In this document: positions 38,263-49,196 of the stretch, in pieces
How the letters are laid out: each line of letters opens with the position of its first letter
Position numbering within the stretch: the stretch's first letter is position 1
From: Brienomyrus brachyistius
Lineage: Eukaryota; Chordata; Actinopteri; Osteoglossiformes; Mormyridae
Assembly: GCF_023856365.1 (NCBI RefSeq)
Contig: NC_064536.1
Span: 35,084,776 to 35,148,775, forward strand
Direction: 5' to 3'
DNA length: 64,000 nucleotides
The notes under the pieces: generated by a model
Told to the model about the DNA's origin: nothing
Databases searched by the model: none
The model's input: only the letters and a program-made list of their open reading frames with translations
Position numbers and translations under genes: made by a program

Positions 38263-38434
38263 TTCTGGGGATTAATAAATTGCCTGTCTTTCTCTCTCCA
38301 TTAATTTTTAGTGGGTAACGGCAGTGACCGAGGCAGGCTACACTTCACATAATGACCAGGAGAGGTCACCAGAAACCGCATAATAAGAGTCAAGGTTTTG
38401 GACTTTATGTTGGGTTTTTTTTGGTTACCAGACA

Positions 38435-38545
38435 CTTTAATCCAAAGCGACATTCACGACATACAGTTGAAGAAGCAGATTCTACCCCCTGGATTAAGGG
38501 TCCTGCAGTGACATCACCACCCTACTGAACCACACATCAGCCCAC
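38435..38545 (-). mobile_element. SINE-like fragment, 'ATCCAAAGCGACATTC' family
   Basis: TTTAATCCAAAGCGACATTC and GGATTAAGGGTCCTGCAG belong to the same common fish repeat as 44945-45095. Coding potential absent. Confidence 0.5.
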
Positions 38546-38597
38546 GAGTACATAATATGACTATACTATACACTGGCGATGCAAATTCGCCATTAGT

Positions 38598-38601
<4 letters not shown>

Positions 38602-38685
<84 letters not shown>
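38602..38685. repeat. (GT)n microsatellite
   Basis: A long uninterrupted GT run immediately upstream of a SINE head. Confidence 0.95.
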
Positions 38686-38686
<1 letters not shown>

Positions 38687-39006
38687 TTAGCACTGTTGCC
38701 TCACACCTCAGGGACCTGGGTTCGGGTCTCCGCTTGGATTACATGTGTGTGGAGTTTGTATGTTCTCCCCATGTCGTCATGGGGTTTCCTCCGGGTACTC
38801 CAGTTTCCCCCCACAGTCCAAACACATGCTGAGGCTGATTAGAGTTACTAAATTGCGTGTGTGAGTGAATGGTGTGTGAGTGTGCCCTGCGATGGGCTGG
38901 CCCCTCATTCTGGGTTGTTTCCTGCCTCGTGCCCATAGCTTCCGGGATAGGCTCCGGACCCCCCCGCGACCCAGTAGGATAAGCGGTTTGGAAAATGGAT
39001 GGATGG
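38686..39006 (+). mobile_element. tRNA-type SINE, nearly complete
   Basis: It begins GTGGTTAGCACTGTTGCC (A-box-like), has a B-box-like GGGTTCGGGTCTCC, and ends with GGAAAATGGATGGATGGAT at 39005. It abuts the hAT-like element that follows. Confidence 0.85.
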
Positions 39007-39019
39007 ATAGTCTAAATTA

Positions 39020-41197
39020 TTATTTCTCTTTTAACCAGTTGCTAAGACAGACTAACTTGTTCACATTTTCTGAGTTTAAAGATGCCCTTTTATTCTGCAC
39101 AACAGTGCCAGCCAGTGAGAAAAGTCTTTCGCATGGTACTGTGGTTGCAGAGGTGGCCAAATATTTGCGAGCTAAGGAAGACAGTGTGGCATGAGCTGAC
39201 CACCACTCTAGAGGACACTGATCCATTGCAATACTGGGCTCAGCTCTGTAATTATGTAAATCATTGCTATGGTGATTTTCTTCCTCTGAATCAGAGTCTG
39301 AACCCAGCAGGAAGATTCTCTTCTTCTTAGCTGGCTCATGTTTCTCACAAGGCTGTGGAGTATTTGCGCTGAGTCCTCCTTCCTCTAGTATTTTCTCAAG
39401 GCTAGACCACACCTGTTCTCTCTCTCCTCTTGATAGGCACTTCAAGTCCTTAAAACGTGGGTCAAGTGCTGAAGCTAGTTTTAGCCATTCTCCATTCATG
39501 TCAGCTTGGCGTTCGGCAAGGTCCTTGCTGAAGGCAGTCTTGAACCCACCCACATAGGCTGGATCCACATCAGAGACTCTCACTACATGGTGAAGGTGGC
39601 AGAATGCAGGAAGCATTACTGAGCAGGAGACATAAGCCTCACCCCCAAGGAGTTCAGTGACACACCTGAAGTAGAAGATAATACAAACCATAAATAATGT
39701 TCAGTGCATTTCGTTTAGGCAACATAAGTTAATTTATTTAACATCAATTACAAAGGGTGATTTACTGGAAAATACTTTTTTTTTTCATGTGTTCATTTTC
39801 ATGTCTTAAAAATCTTTTAAAATATTTTTAGCGTTGTAATTCTCAGTAAGAGCATTTAGGCATGATATTCCATTTCACAGTCTATGACAACATGCATAAA
39901 ACAACAATAATATAATATGGTACTAATGTAATGTAACTTACTTGCATGGTTCGAGAAAGTTCTGCAGCTTGTGCAGTTTGACCCACTAAGATGCAGTCAG
40001 CATGACTAACTTGTGTTTCTGTTGGGCCAGAGTAGTCTTAACAGCCTCTTCATTCCGTAAGAGAATGCGATCATATCGAGTGACAAGTTCCACCTCGTTG
40101 ACACGTCTTGTATCAGTTGCTCTCTCTGTTGTCCTAGTGAAATTTGTTGTTGATGAAGTTCTTCTGTATTAGCAGGGCTGTGCTTAAAATGTGCAACAAT
40201 TTTGCGACACTTTGTCATTGTATCCGCGAATCCACTATCAGAGAGGCAAACAGTAATGGTCCGCTGTAATATATGGGCAGCGCACGGCATGTGATGAAAG
40301 GGAAGCTTTCTTGCCGCTGCGACCATTTTGCGTGCGCTGTCAGTTCCGACTGTGGTCACCTTTTCCTGGATTCCCCAGTCGTCAGCCACTGTTAGAAACT
40401 GTTCGGCACATGCATCAGAATAGTGCCGTGTGACTGACTTCAGCACAGTTAACGCGAAGGGCGTAAGTTTCCAGTCACAATCGATGATGTGCGCAGTAAC
40501 ACCTAGATAGTTGTGATTACTGATCGACATCCAGTGATCTCCGGTTAGGGCCACATGGTTAGCATGAGCTAAATTGTCCCGTTTTGGTATTTTTTTCTGT
40601 GTCATACAGCTGATTTATTCTCGAAAGTGCTGTACCTCTTGACTGTAGTGTGTAGGTTGTGTCGGAGGAAGCGATTCGAAATGCATCCATAAGCCCCTTG
40701 TCTTCCACAACATTAACAGGCCTACAGTCCATTGCAGTCCATTTAGATATCGCATTTGTTAATGATTGCGATGTAGACTTAATTTGCGGTGACTCGTCCC
40801 AGTCAGCGTGGTTTGGCAGAGCTTGCTGACTGTCGCAGCCGGCGGTGAGGTGACTACCGAGCTCGCTAAAGCATGCTTTGAGTTCAGGTGGTATTTCAAA
40901 CTAGAACTGCTTCGATGATAGGCAAGTTCCTTGTAACAAACAACGCAAATGACTTTGGTTTTATCAATGGCTCCACTAGCATCTCTTTTGTACTTAAAAT
41001 TGCCCTTTAGCCAGCCATACAGTTCTTCGTCCTTTTCGTTTTGCATCTTCTTAGTTTTACTAGCTTGCTTTTGTTCTACAAAGTGTAACGTCACATGTCT
41101 ATAGGGGGGCGGGGTGTGTTAATTGCGTCAAAAATATTAACGCGTTATTTTTTTCTATAATTAATTAATCTAATTAACGTGTTAAATTCCCAGCCCT
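39020..41197 (-). mobile_element. hAT-superfamily transposon (ZBED-like transposase), inactivated
   Basis: Minus-strand frames give a BED zinc finger near 40950 (VICVVCYKELAYH, then HLNSKH: C-x2-C and H-x4-H), a core region at 40605-40006 (ALTGDHWMS, GTDSARKMV, PCAAHILQR, DVSTRWN), and the C-terminal hAT dimerisation region at 39691-39020 (PLEWWSAH, ATTVPCERLFSLAG). An intron with GTAAGT donor and TTCAG acceptor fits 39941-39666. The coding frame shifts near 40060 and has an in-frame stop near 39986, so the gene is dead. The right end near 41197 reads TAGGGCTGGGAATTTAACAC on the minus strand, a hAT-like terminus. The left terminus was not found, and a SINE lies there. Confidence 0.85.
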
Positions 41198-41218
41198 AAT
41201 ATATATATATGTTGCGAT

Positions 41219-41255
<37 letters not shown>
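41219..41255. repeat. (TG)n microsatellite
   Basis: A GT run just outside the hAT terminus. Confidence 0.9.
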
Positions 41256-41258
<3 letters not shown>

Positions 41259-41584
41259 ATGCAAAAGGCCCATGTGTAAATATGTCCTGCAGTATCCTTA
41301 TGACATACTTAGCTTTGTTAGTCCCAACTACAAAAGCAATGAGTATTTAGAGATCACAACGATTATTTTTCCAGTAATGACTTGTGGCTTATCAGCCATC
41401 TTAGATGGTCAAGAGCAATTCTGATGGAAACGTGTGATGAATTGGCCCCGACTCTTTAACTACCTACATTAAGAAGTCATGCTGTTTCTATCCATCCATC
41501 TTTTAGCACTGACAACACTCGGTTTTAGGCTACAGGAACATACCAACAGGAGCTGGCTGACAGATACGGGATATTCCAGCCCAT

Positions 41585-41835
41585 TACCCAGATAGCATGT
41601 TATTGTTTCATCCTTGAATTATAGTTAAATGCGTTGAATTATGGTCAGTGTTAAATTATCATACGTTGAAACTGGATTGATTTTTGGTTTAGATTTTCAA
41701 TATTGAAAAATTGATGGTGGCAAAACCTGGATTCAGTGTTGATGTAAAGTGAAAGATTGAAGATCAACGTTGTTTCAACCTTTTTTGTCTGATATGGAAT
41801 CAGTGTCATTTCAACATATGTGTGCTATCTGGGTA
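41585..41835. mobile_element. MITE with perfect 13-bp terminal inverted repeats
   Basis: The 251-bp segment starts TACCCAGATAGCA and ends TGCTATCTGGGTA. The interior is AT-rich with repeated TTGAA/TTCAA motifs and no coding capacity. The target duplication is ambiguous. Superfamily not assigned. Confidence 0.75.
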
Positions 41836-41984
41836 TTAAACAAGCAGATGTACAACCAAATAAAATGGTTTAGTGTTCCTCTGCTTCAGACTCAGTCTGC
41901 CCTGCACATTCTGAAAAAAAATTGGGGCTCTATTGTCACTGAAGTATCACCACACACACACATATAAGATCTTACCTTTTAGTA

Positions 41985-42165
41985 TAGTTCAAGGTATAGA
42001 AATAGACTCTGAAGAACATCCCTATGGTACAAATAACACTAATGTACAAAAATGTTCCTCATGGTCCATTTCTGAATCTTGCTAGGTACCTTTACCTACA
42101 GCTAAGGGTACAGCTGGCAGACCCTTCAGCGTACAGCTCCAGTGACAAGCAAAGGTACTCACCCT
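41985..42165. repeat. Interspersed repeat, copy 1 of a pair
   Basis: The blocks GGTACAAATAACACTAATG, TTTACCTACAGCTAAGGG and CCAGTGACAAGCAAAGGTAC recur, slightly diverged, at 48340-48545 in the pdx1 intron. Probably a non-autonomous DNA element. Confidence 0.6.
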
Positions 42166-42640
42166 GGGGCTTCTCCACACTGTAACTGATATGGGAAAGA
42201 CCTTTGGGGAAGACAGTGAAGGTGGGCTCATCAGAGAACAATACATGTTTCTCCTTGTTCACAGCCCAAGATTTGCGCTGCTGGCACCATTGAAACTGAT
42301 GTTTGGCACTAGCACGAGTGACCAAAAGTTTGGCTATAGCAGCCCGACCATGAATACTGACCCTGTAAAGCTCCCAACAAACAGTTTTGAGCAGTGAGTT
42401 GGGAAGCTGTGGATTTATGTCTTTTTGGATATAATCGGGATTAGTGTCCGGACATCCCTTTCAGACAGCTTCCTCGTACATCCACAGTTACTCCTGTTGG
42501 TTGTGGTCCATCCTTCGTGATGGTATATCAGCATTACCCTGGATACTGTGGCTCTCCATACACCACAAAGACTTGCCGACCTTGCTGTGCGAGATGCGCA
42601 CCAACAATTTGTCCTCTTTTGAGCTCTGATGTCTCCCACT
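42085..42640 (-). pseudogene. Tc1-like transposase relic
   Basis: On the minus strand, frames give ATVSRVMLIYHHEGWTT and LSERDVRTL (DNA-binding part), then, in another frame, SWAVNKEKHVLFSDEPTF (the region of the first catalytic Asp). Frames are broken and the rest is missing. Inverted repeats were not identified. Confidence 0.7.
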
Positions 42641-43696
42641 TTGTTGTGGATTGCAATATTTTATGTACAGCTGTGTTATTGCTCTGCTAATTTAACTTTC
42701 ACACTCTGCTCTTACTGGAATGTGCAATCAATGAAGATTGGCCACCAGGCCATGCATATTTTGGCATGAAAACTCAAACTCTATTTTGGCCAGTGTTTCG
42801 GTTTCGTTTTCCAGCCCTGTACTTTGACTTTTCAGTACGTAGGCCTACATATTTAACTTAAATTCAACGGAATTAATACATTGGGGTGTGTGTATAATAA
42901 ATGTGCGTACAAATGTTTTGTGGGTATTTCATTCGTACAAAGCCTTCATAAATGAGCCTTCTTGTTCTCTACTGTCTATAAAAGTGCTGTTTATTTACAT
43001 TTCAGTGTTAAGTGTAGATTCTCACCCCCATGCTGCCTCCGTAGACCCTACCCAGTCACCCCATTATAGAGCAAGGGAGTGCCTTCGCTTTGCTGATTAG
43101 TTCTAGCTGTATGCTGTACAGCTTTTAAATCATTGTTTATTCTTCACCATGCAGTGACTCCAAAGTCCATATCCTAACTCTAACAGCCGTGTCCTGCCAC
43201 AAATAACATATTTCAATTTGCTCTCCCGGCAAAGAGCCTGCTGTAATTGTCTAGTATCGCGTGCAAATCATCCGTCTCTCTCCAGTGTCGATGCTGTTCC
43301 ATGCAGCTGAATTGTCTTTCATCGCGGCATCACTCATACGTGAGAAAGGCTCGTGCCGTTTGGGCAGCTGGCTCCTGCCCTGTTGCCTTTGGTCAGGTCG
43401 ATGCCCCGGAGGTCAGCCCTACGTTCCGGACTTTCAAATGACTTCGTGGCTCTGAGGGAAGCTGTTGTTTGACATGCTGTAGGTGTTTTTTTCTTTTAGA
43501 CTCTAAAAATTAATCGCGATTATATAAACAGCGTTTAGCCTTAACACAAGTGATTCGTTTTAAAAGACTGGCTAGAAATTTGGTTTGTTAACCAATTTGT
43601 AAGTATTGTTTGAAATCACCAAAACCTGAAAAATCAGGTACTCGGAGTTACAACATTTTTAATCGGGAGTTCAGGCTGGTCACCTTGCTGTTCGCA
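42641..43696. other. Intergenic interval upstream of urad
   Basis: No exon, tRNA or recognisable repeat was seen. It must contain the urad promoter, but no convincing core element was found. Confidence 0.4.
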
Positions 43697-43699
43697 ATG

Positions 43700-44517
43700 A
43701 TGGACATCAGTGAAGTGAATTCTCTTTCCTTAGAAGATTTTCTGGAGATTTTTGGCAACGTTGTGGAGAAATGTCCGTTCGTTCCAGCGGCAGTGTGGTC
43801 AGCGAGACCCTTCGCCACTCTGGCTGACATGGAAGCTAATATCGCAGAGCTCATCGACAGCCTGCCAACAGCCGGTGCGTGACATTCTTCGGAGGTTTTC
43901 GGCGCCCAGACTGTATCTCATACTATAAAACTGTGGTGCGTGATTATAACAGACATATAAAAATACAAGTTTTTACAGTATCGTGGCTATTCAATATACC
44001 GTATTTTAACAAGTTTTTTCAAAGTTTTTTTTAAGCTAAAACCGTGTTAGTTTATTCGTCCGTGAGTTGTCTACCAACTACACGATCACCCGATTCAAGC
44101 TGACCGACTGTGAGCGCCCTTAAGCTCAGTAAACGCCGCTTTAATCTCACGGGTCACCGTGTGTCTCCCTCAGGTAAGGCAGGCATCCTGCGATGCCACC
44201 CGGACTTAGCCGGCCGGGACCTTCAGAGTGGGACCCTGACGGTGGAATCGGAGCAGGAGCAGGCGGCAGCCGGCCTGCGCTCGCTGGAGCCCACAGACGC
44301 CACCAGTCTGCGACGCCTCAACCTGCAGTACAAAGAGCGTTTCGGCTACCCGTTCGTCATCTGCGCCCGTCTAAACGACAGAGCAGCCATCCTGCGGCAG
44401 TTGGCCGAGCGGCTGGCCAACGAGCTCCAGCGGGAACTGCCTCTGGCCATAGAGGAGGTGAAGAAGATCTGCTGCCTCCGGCTACGCAGAATAGTAGCGT
44501 CTGACAGCAAGCTCTGA
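43700..44517 (+). CDS. urad: urad, OHCU decarboxylase (uric acid degradation), two exons
   Basis: Exons 43700-43874 and 44174-44517 join through a GT-AG intron of 299 bp to encode 172 residues, the usual family length. The enzyme converts 2-oxo-4-hydroxy-4-carboxy-5-ureidoimidazoline to S-allantoin, the last step of the uricase pathway. With Met at 43700 the known zebrafish active-site positions fall in place: H67-P68 (in RCHPDLAG), S84, E87, Q88 and R161. This argues for this ATG over the one at 43697, three bases upstream in the same frame. The C-terminus is SKL, a type 1 peroxisomal signal. All key residues are intact, so the enzyme should be active. It lies between flt3 and pdx1 as in human, and its 3' end converges on that of pdx1. 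Confidence 0.95.
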
Positions 44518-45103
44518 CTGGTGGCTACGCAGAATAATGCACAGGAAACGTGAACAAACTGACGAGACGTATCAGCATGTGCCCATCAAATACCCCGAAA
44601 CCAGAATAAAAGTCCTAATTTCATTATTTTTATTTAATTGCCATTATTATCTGTACATAATTATTATGAAAATGCAGTGCTGCAAGGGTGAAACACAAAC
44701 CATAACTGCTGGACCACATCTGTGCTTTTCTATAAATAATTAAACTTTCTGGTGAAAACCAAAGTCTTTAAAACAAATGCAGCCTTCGGCTGGATTCAGC
44801 TTAAGTGTGTGGGGTGGGGTGGGCCCACATTGAGGCCCCACAAGCTGTACTGGAGCCTCGGGCCGGGACCCCTCATGGGGACTCTGGCAGCTGCGTCAGC
44901 ATGACACCAGCGAGACACTCCTGTCCTCCTCTGATCTTTGGTTACATTTAGTTTATTGAGCAGACAAATTATCCAGAGCGACACATTGTTTTTGAGATGC
45001 ATGGGGGTTACATCACTCTGTTCACCCTGGGATTTAAACTGGTGACCTTCTGATCACAGATACAGGGTTCTGACCCGCTGGGCCACACTTGGCCAGCACC
45101 CAC
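44518..45103. other. Short urad-pdx1 convergent intergenic interval
   Basis: Only 586 bp separate the two stop codons. It includes an AATAAA at 44605-44610 that could serve urad, and a SINE-like repeat (44945-45095). No trace of cdx2 coding sequence is visible. Confidence 0.6.
44945..45095 (+). mobile_element. SINE-like fish repeat next to the pdx1 stop codon
   Basis: The blocks TTTATTGAGCAGACAAATTA, TCCAGAGCGACAC and CTGACCCGCTGGGCCAC are characteristic of a very common fish short repeat, recalled rather than searched. It ends only about 9 bp from the pdx1 stop. Confidence 0.55.
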
Positions 45104-48100
45104 TCACCGGCACAGCGGTGGGCTCCCACTCACTGGAAGGGGGGGGCGAATCTGCTCAGGGGAGCCCGGGGTCAAAGTGTCCCGTGGCAGCAGCTTGAGG
45201 GCACAGCTGGGCTCCTCAGTCAGCCCCCCAGAGGGCCCCCCAGACGACACGGCGCAGTCCTGTTCAGGCTGACCAGGCCTTACGCGCTTGCGGTCCTCCT
45301 CCTTCTTCCACTTCATGCGGCGGTTCTGGAACCAGATCTTTATGTGACGCTCAGTGAGGTTGAGCAGCAGGGCAAGCTCCACGCGGCGCGGCCGCGAGAT
45401 GTAGCGGTTAAACAGGAATTCCTTCTCCAGCTCCAGCAGCTGGGCGCGTGTGTAAGCGGTGCGTGTGCGCTTGCTGTCCTCCAGCTCCGCCATGCAGTGG
45501 CCTGCAAAGAAGACGGCTGCTGTTAATAAACGCAACCATGACACTGACCGTTGTGTGGCGACTCTCCGAGAGACGGTGGAGGCTCAGTAAGTCAGGTTGA
45601 ACTAGATTAAATCCAACTGTTGTTCACATATTAAATGAGCAGGAACTTGGTACATTCCTTTAAGTTTTAAAGGTCACTTGTTTGAATTAATATTTGTTGT
45701 GGATTTAGAATATCACTATGGGATATTGGGCCCCATCTCTTCCGTACTCCTCGGGGGCTGCGGACGTCCTGGGCCTCCCGGGTCTGTCTCCGCCGACCTC
45801 TGGCTCTTGTGGGGTGTGGTTGCAGCCTCCCACCCTTGCTATTTAGTACATTCCATGTTGAAAACGCACGCACACAACACACGCACACAACATACACACA
45901 CAGCACATGCACACAACACGCGCACACAGCACACGCACACTAGCCTGCATCTCGCCTACACAATTGAGCACGCATGTACATATACTTGCACGCATCCATC
46001 CAAGCACACACAAAGATTTTATATGCTTGTATAGTTGTGTTACTTTCTTCACTCTTTAATTTTGTTTGTTCCTGAATTTATCCATTTCTGGATAAATTCA
46101 CATTTCTGAATTTATCCACTCTTGACATGTTTCTCATTTACTCCTTTTTTTGTTTTTTTTCCCCTCCTAATCTGTCCCTCCTCTTCGGCCAATTCAGCCA
46201 CTGCAGTATTTACATGTGCTAAAAATAAATAAAATAAAAAGAAATCGATCAACATGAGGGGTCTATATAGAGTTTACAGAGCCAATCATGGTAAAGCAAA
46301 CATGTTTGACACAGCAGGGCATTCAGACCATGATTCTGCTTGCTAAAGTTGCGGGACAGGACAAAAGAAAAGAAAAGAAAAAAAAGAATATGACTATGAC
46401 AAATTTGTGTACAATTATATAAAAAAGGGAAAATGTCAGAAATCATTCTGATACATTTGGAAACTTTTCTCTAACATCTGCCCAGGTCAGTTAGATTCAT
46501 CACATTAACACATTTTTCGTTAATGTAGTGCAAATTTTGCTTATATAAATCGAGGTCCTAAATAAGCTTAAGTGTTTCATCCACTGGAAAAAAAATCACT
46601 GTTCATAACAGCGCCTACGGTTATTTAACGCGTTCCTGCCATGATACATACGATAATAATAATAACGAATAAAAGCGCGTTCCTCATCTTTCATTACGAA
46701 TCCGTGCGTTACTGAGGCCGATTCGCTGCGCATGCAGGCCGCGGGGACGATACACATACCTAACGAACATGTTGTCCTCTATTAGACAAACTTACTTTAT
46801 AACTGTGGATCAGTTATTTTTTAGTTATGTTTAGTTGTGAAACTGTACCCTACACATTGTTAGTCTTGTTTTAAATGATTAAACCTTTATTAAAAAATAT
46901 TCTAAAATCATCTCAAAATCTTTCTTCCTTCGTATTCATGCATGATGTGGGTATTGCATGCGTGCCCATTGTTATGTGGCAGTACATCGCAGTGCCCCAC
47001 CCCCCATGTCAAACTCCTTCTGACACCACCGGCTCAGAATCATTCAGAAAAAAGCAATGCCACATCATCTCATATCTTAGAAGAAAAACAGCATTTCATT
47101 TAATGACATTTTATCTTTAGAAAAGCTTCCTTCATTGATACGCTTACGTCTTTATTTAGTAGTCATCCATCCTTCAAAGCAAAATTACACAACATACATC
47201 ATAATCACATTTCTGCATTTTAGCGGTGTCATTCTGTGCTGTATTTGATATCAAATGAGTCACAGACACTACGTTCTTCGTTATCTAAGCCAGACGTTTT
47301 CTGCTCATATTTTTAAAATATGAAATCCATGTCATCAAGCCCGTTTCCAAACGTTCTTTACTTTTTAAAAAAATAGTTGGCCAAGATTCCCAAAGCCATC
47401 ATAATGCTACATGTTAAAAGATAGAACTTACGAATGACGTAACGTTAAGAAGGCTCCAGGAAACTCACTCAGTTTACATGCATATTTGATTTTGGTTCAT
47501 TTTCTTCATTAACTATATATTTTAAAGCGCACAACTCTTAAGGCACGTTTGATCGTTCCGTTCTTGGTCGCCAAAAACACTTAAGATAGACTCGCATAAG
47601 ATAGGTATACGACAATATAAACGATTAGGCCTATAATACTACTAACAATACTAATAATGGTTCTATCAGTATTGATATATTCTTAGATATTATTCATTTT
47701 TTGCAACTTTACATATTATACTTGGTACTAGACAAATATTGTAACGTTTACTTATATTGTTTAATTCTCTTATGATGTTGCTAATTAATATATTTTTATT
47801 CCTTGGGCTCAGTAAAAATCCGGCAAAGAAAGATTATTACTTAATAATACTTTGCCGGAATATTTCAAAACCGTATTTAGTTTCAAGCGTAATTACTAAA
47901 AGTATTTTCATTTATTAACTTGGCGACGTTTTCCTGAGATGAGAATAGACCAGTAAGAGACCTAAATAAATAGCGCGAGTAAAAAGCACAAAATTACTGT
48001 AGGCCTATTATGAGAACTGTATTTAAATTTCGATATAGGTTTTGTTTCTTTTTAACTTTGACTAGTCCGTGTTTAAAAATCCTGAACATGTAAATAAACA

Positions 48101-49196
48101 TCAATATGCAGTATTAAAAGCCTGCATAAATTGAGTGTAGGCCATAGTTCAACTTGTACTCTAACAATTTTAACGCAATAGTGCGCTTAACACCTTTATA
48201 AGTAGACTTATTAATTGTATTTCTAAATCCAAATAGATTTGTAGCAAGACTTTTATTTCTTTGAAATCAAGACGTGTGGGTCTGTATTATGTTAATTAAA
48301 ATCTATAATAATCCACGACTGATCGCCCCAGCTACAGTGTCAGAAAAAAAGGCTCATGCCCTGGTACCCCAAGGTACAAACAACATTAATGTACCCCCAG
48401 TGGTACAAAATGTTCATCAAATGTCATGTCCTTAAAAGGTACATTTACCTACAGTTAGGGTTACACCAATTAGCAGACTCTTGAGGGTACAGCCCCGGTG
48501 ACAAGCAACTGTACCCTGAAAAATACAAATTGGTATTTTTTTCCAACAAAATAAATTGTGTTTTGAACATTTAAACACTTGGTCGAAAATATAAGTTGAG
48601 TTAGCCGATGGCAACATGTTCTACGTTAAAGAGTTTTAAAAATGTGTTTTGTTAAATAGCACAGTGTTGTTTTCGATATCATTCAGATTACGTTTAGAAA
48701 AAAACCATGTAGTCTATGTAAAAAGCCAGTAACTATAACATAACTGTGCTGTGATTCACACACACCCGGCGCTGGTAAGGGCAGCATTACCTGTCCATTG
48801 CCCTTTCCACGTGTGCATGTGAGACTTGGTGGATTTCATCCACGGGAAAGGGAGCTGGTACTGACTCCGGTCGCTGACCATCACCAGGTCAGCTGGGCTT
48901 CCGTAACCCACCCCGGACTGATGCGGGTGCTGAGGCAGCTGCGTGGGGAGTAGGTGCGCGTGGGACACGGACACTCCGGGATCTTCCCGCATGAGCGGCA
49001 TGTCGTATGAGGCTGTGTCAGAAAGGCATGGCGGGTCCAGGGACCCCAGCGAGGGCGCGTGGCACACGGGGGTCTGTCTGCCCATATAAAGACACGGCGG
49101 AGGACTCTGGCTGTAATCGTCGTCAGCAGGTGCCTGGTAGGTATACGGCTCCTTAAACATCTGCGCAGGGGCGTAGAAGTGCTCCTCTCGGTTCAT
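45104..49196 (-). CDS. pdx1: pdx1, ParaHox homeodomain transcription factor, two exons
   Basis: Exons 49196-48791 and 45501-45104 join in phase to 267 residues (human PDX1 has 283). The N-terminus [10 protein letters not shown] and the CLYMGRQ block match PDX1, the PBX-binding hexapeptide FPWMK is at 117-121, and the homeodomain spans about 145-204. It contains [16 protein letters not shown] and the recognition helix [15 protein letters not shown], including the PDX-specific histidine in ERHIKIW. A conserved [10 protein letters not shown] follows. PDX1 is a nuclear activator required for pancreas development and insulin expression. The 3.3-kb intron holds microsatellite and dispersed repeat sequence but no other exon. 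Orientation relative to polr1d and gtf3a is as in human. gsx1 and cdx2, its ParaHox neighbours in human, are absent. Confidence 0.96.
45865..45945. repeat. Imperfect (CA)n microsatellite in pdx1 intron
   Basis: Runs of ACACACGCACACAAC type with interruptions. Confidence 0.85.
48340..48545. repeat. Interspersed repeat, copy 2, in pdx1 intron
   Basis: Shares ordered blocks with 41985-42165: GGTACAAACAACATTAATG, ACATTTACCTACAGTTAGGG and CCCGGTGACAAGCAACTG. Confidence 0.6.

Noticed and set aside
45089..45526. Plus-strand frame opposite pdx1 exon 2
   Set aside because: Antisense shadow of the homeodomain exon, which has clear homology on the minus strand.
45104..49196. Identification of the homeobox gene as cdx2
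   Set aside because: Position next to urad suggested cdx2, but the homeodomain, the FPWMK hexapeptide and the PEQDCAVSS tail are those of PDX1, and orientation also fits pdx1.
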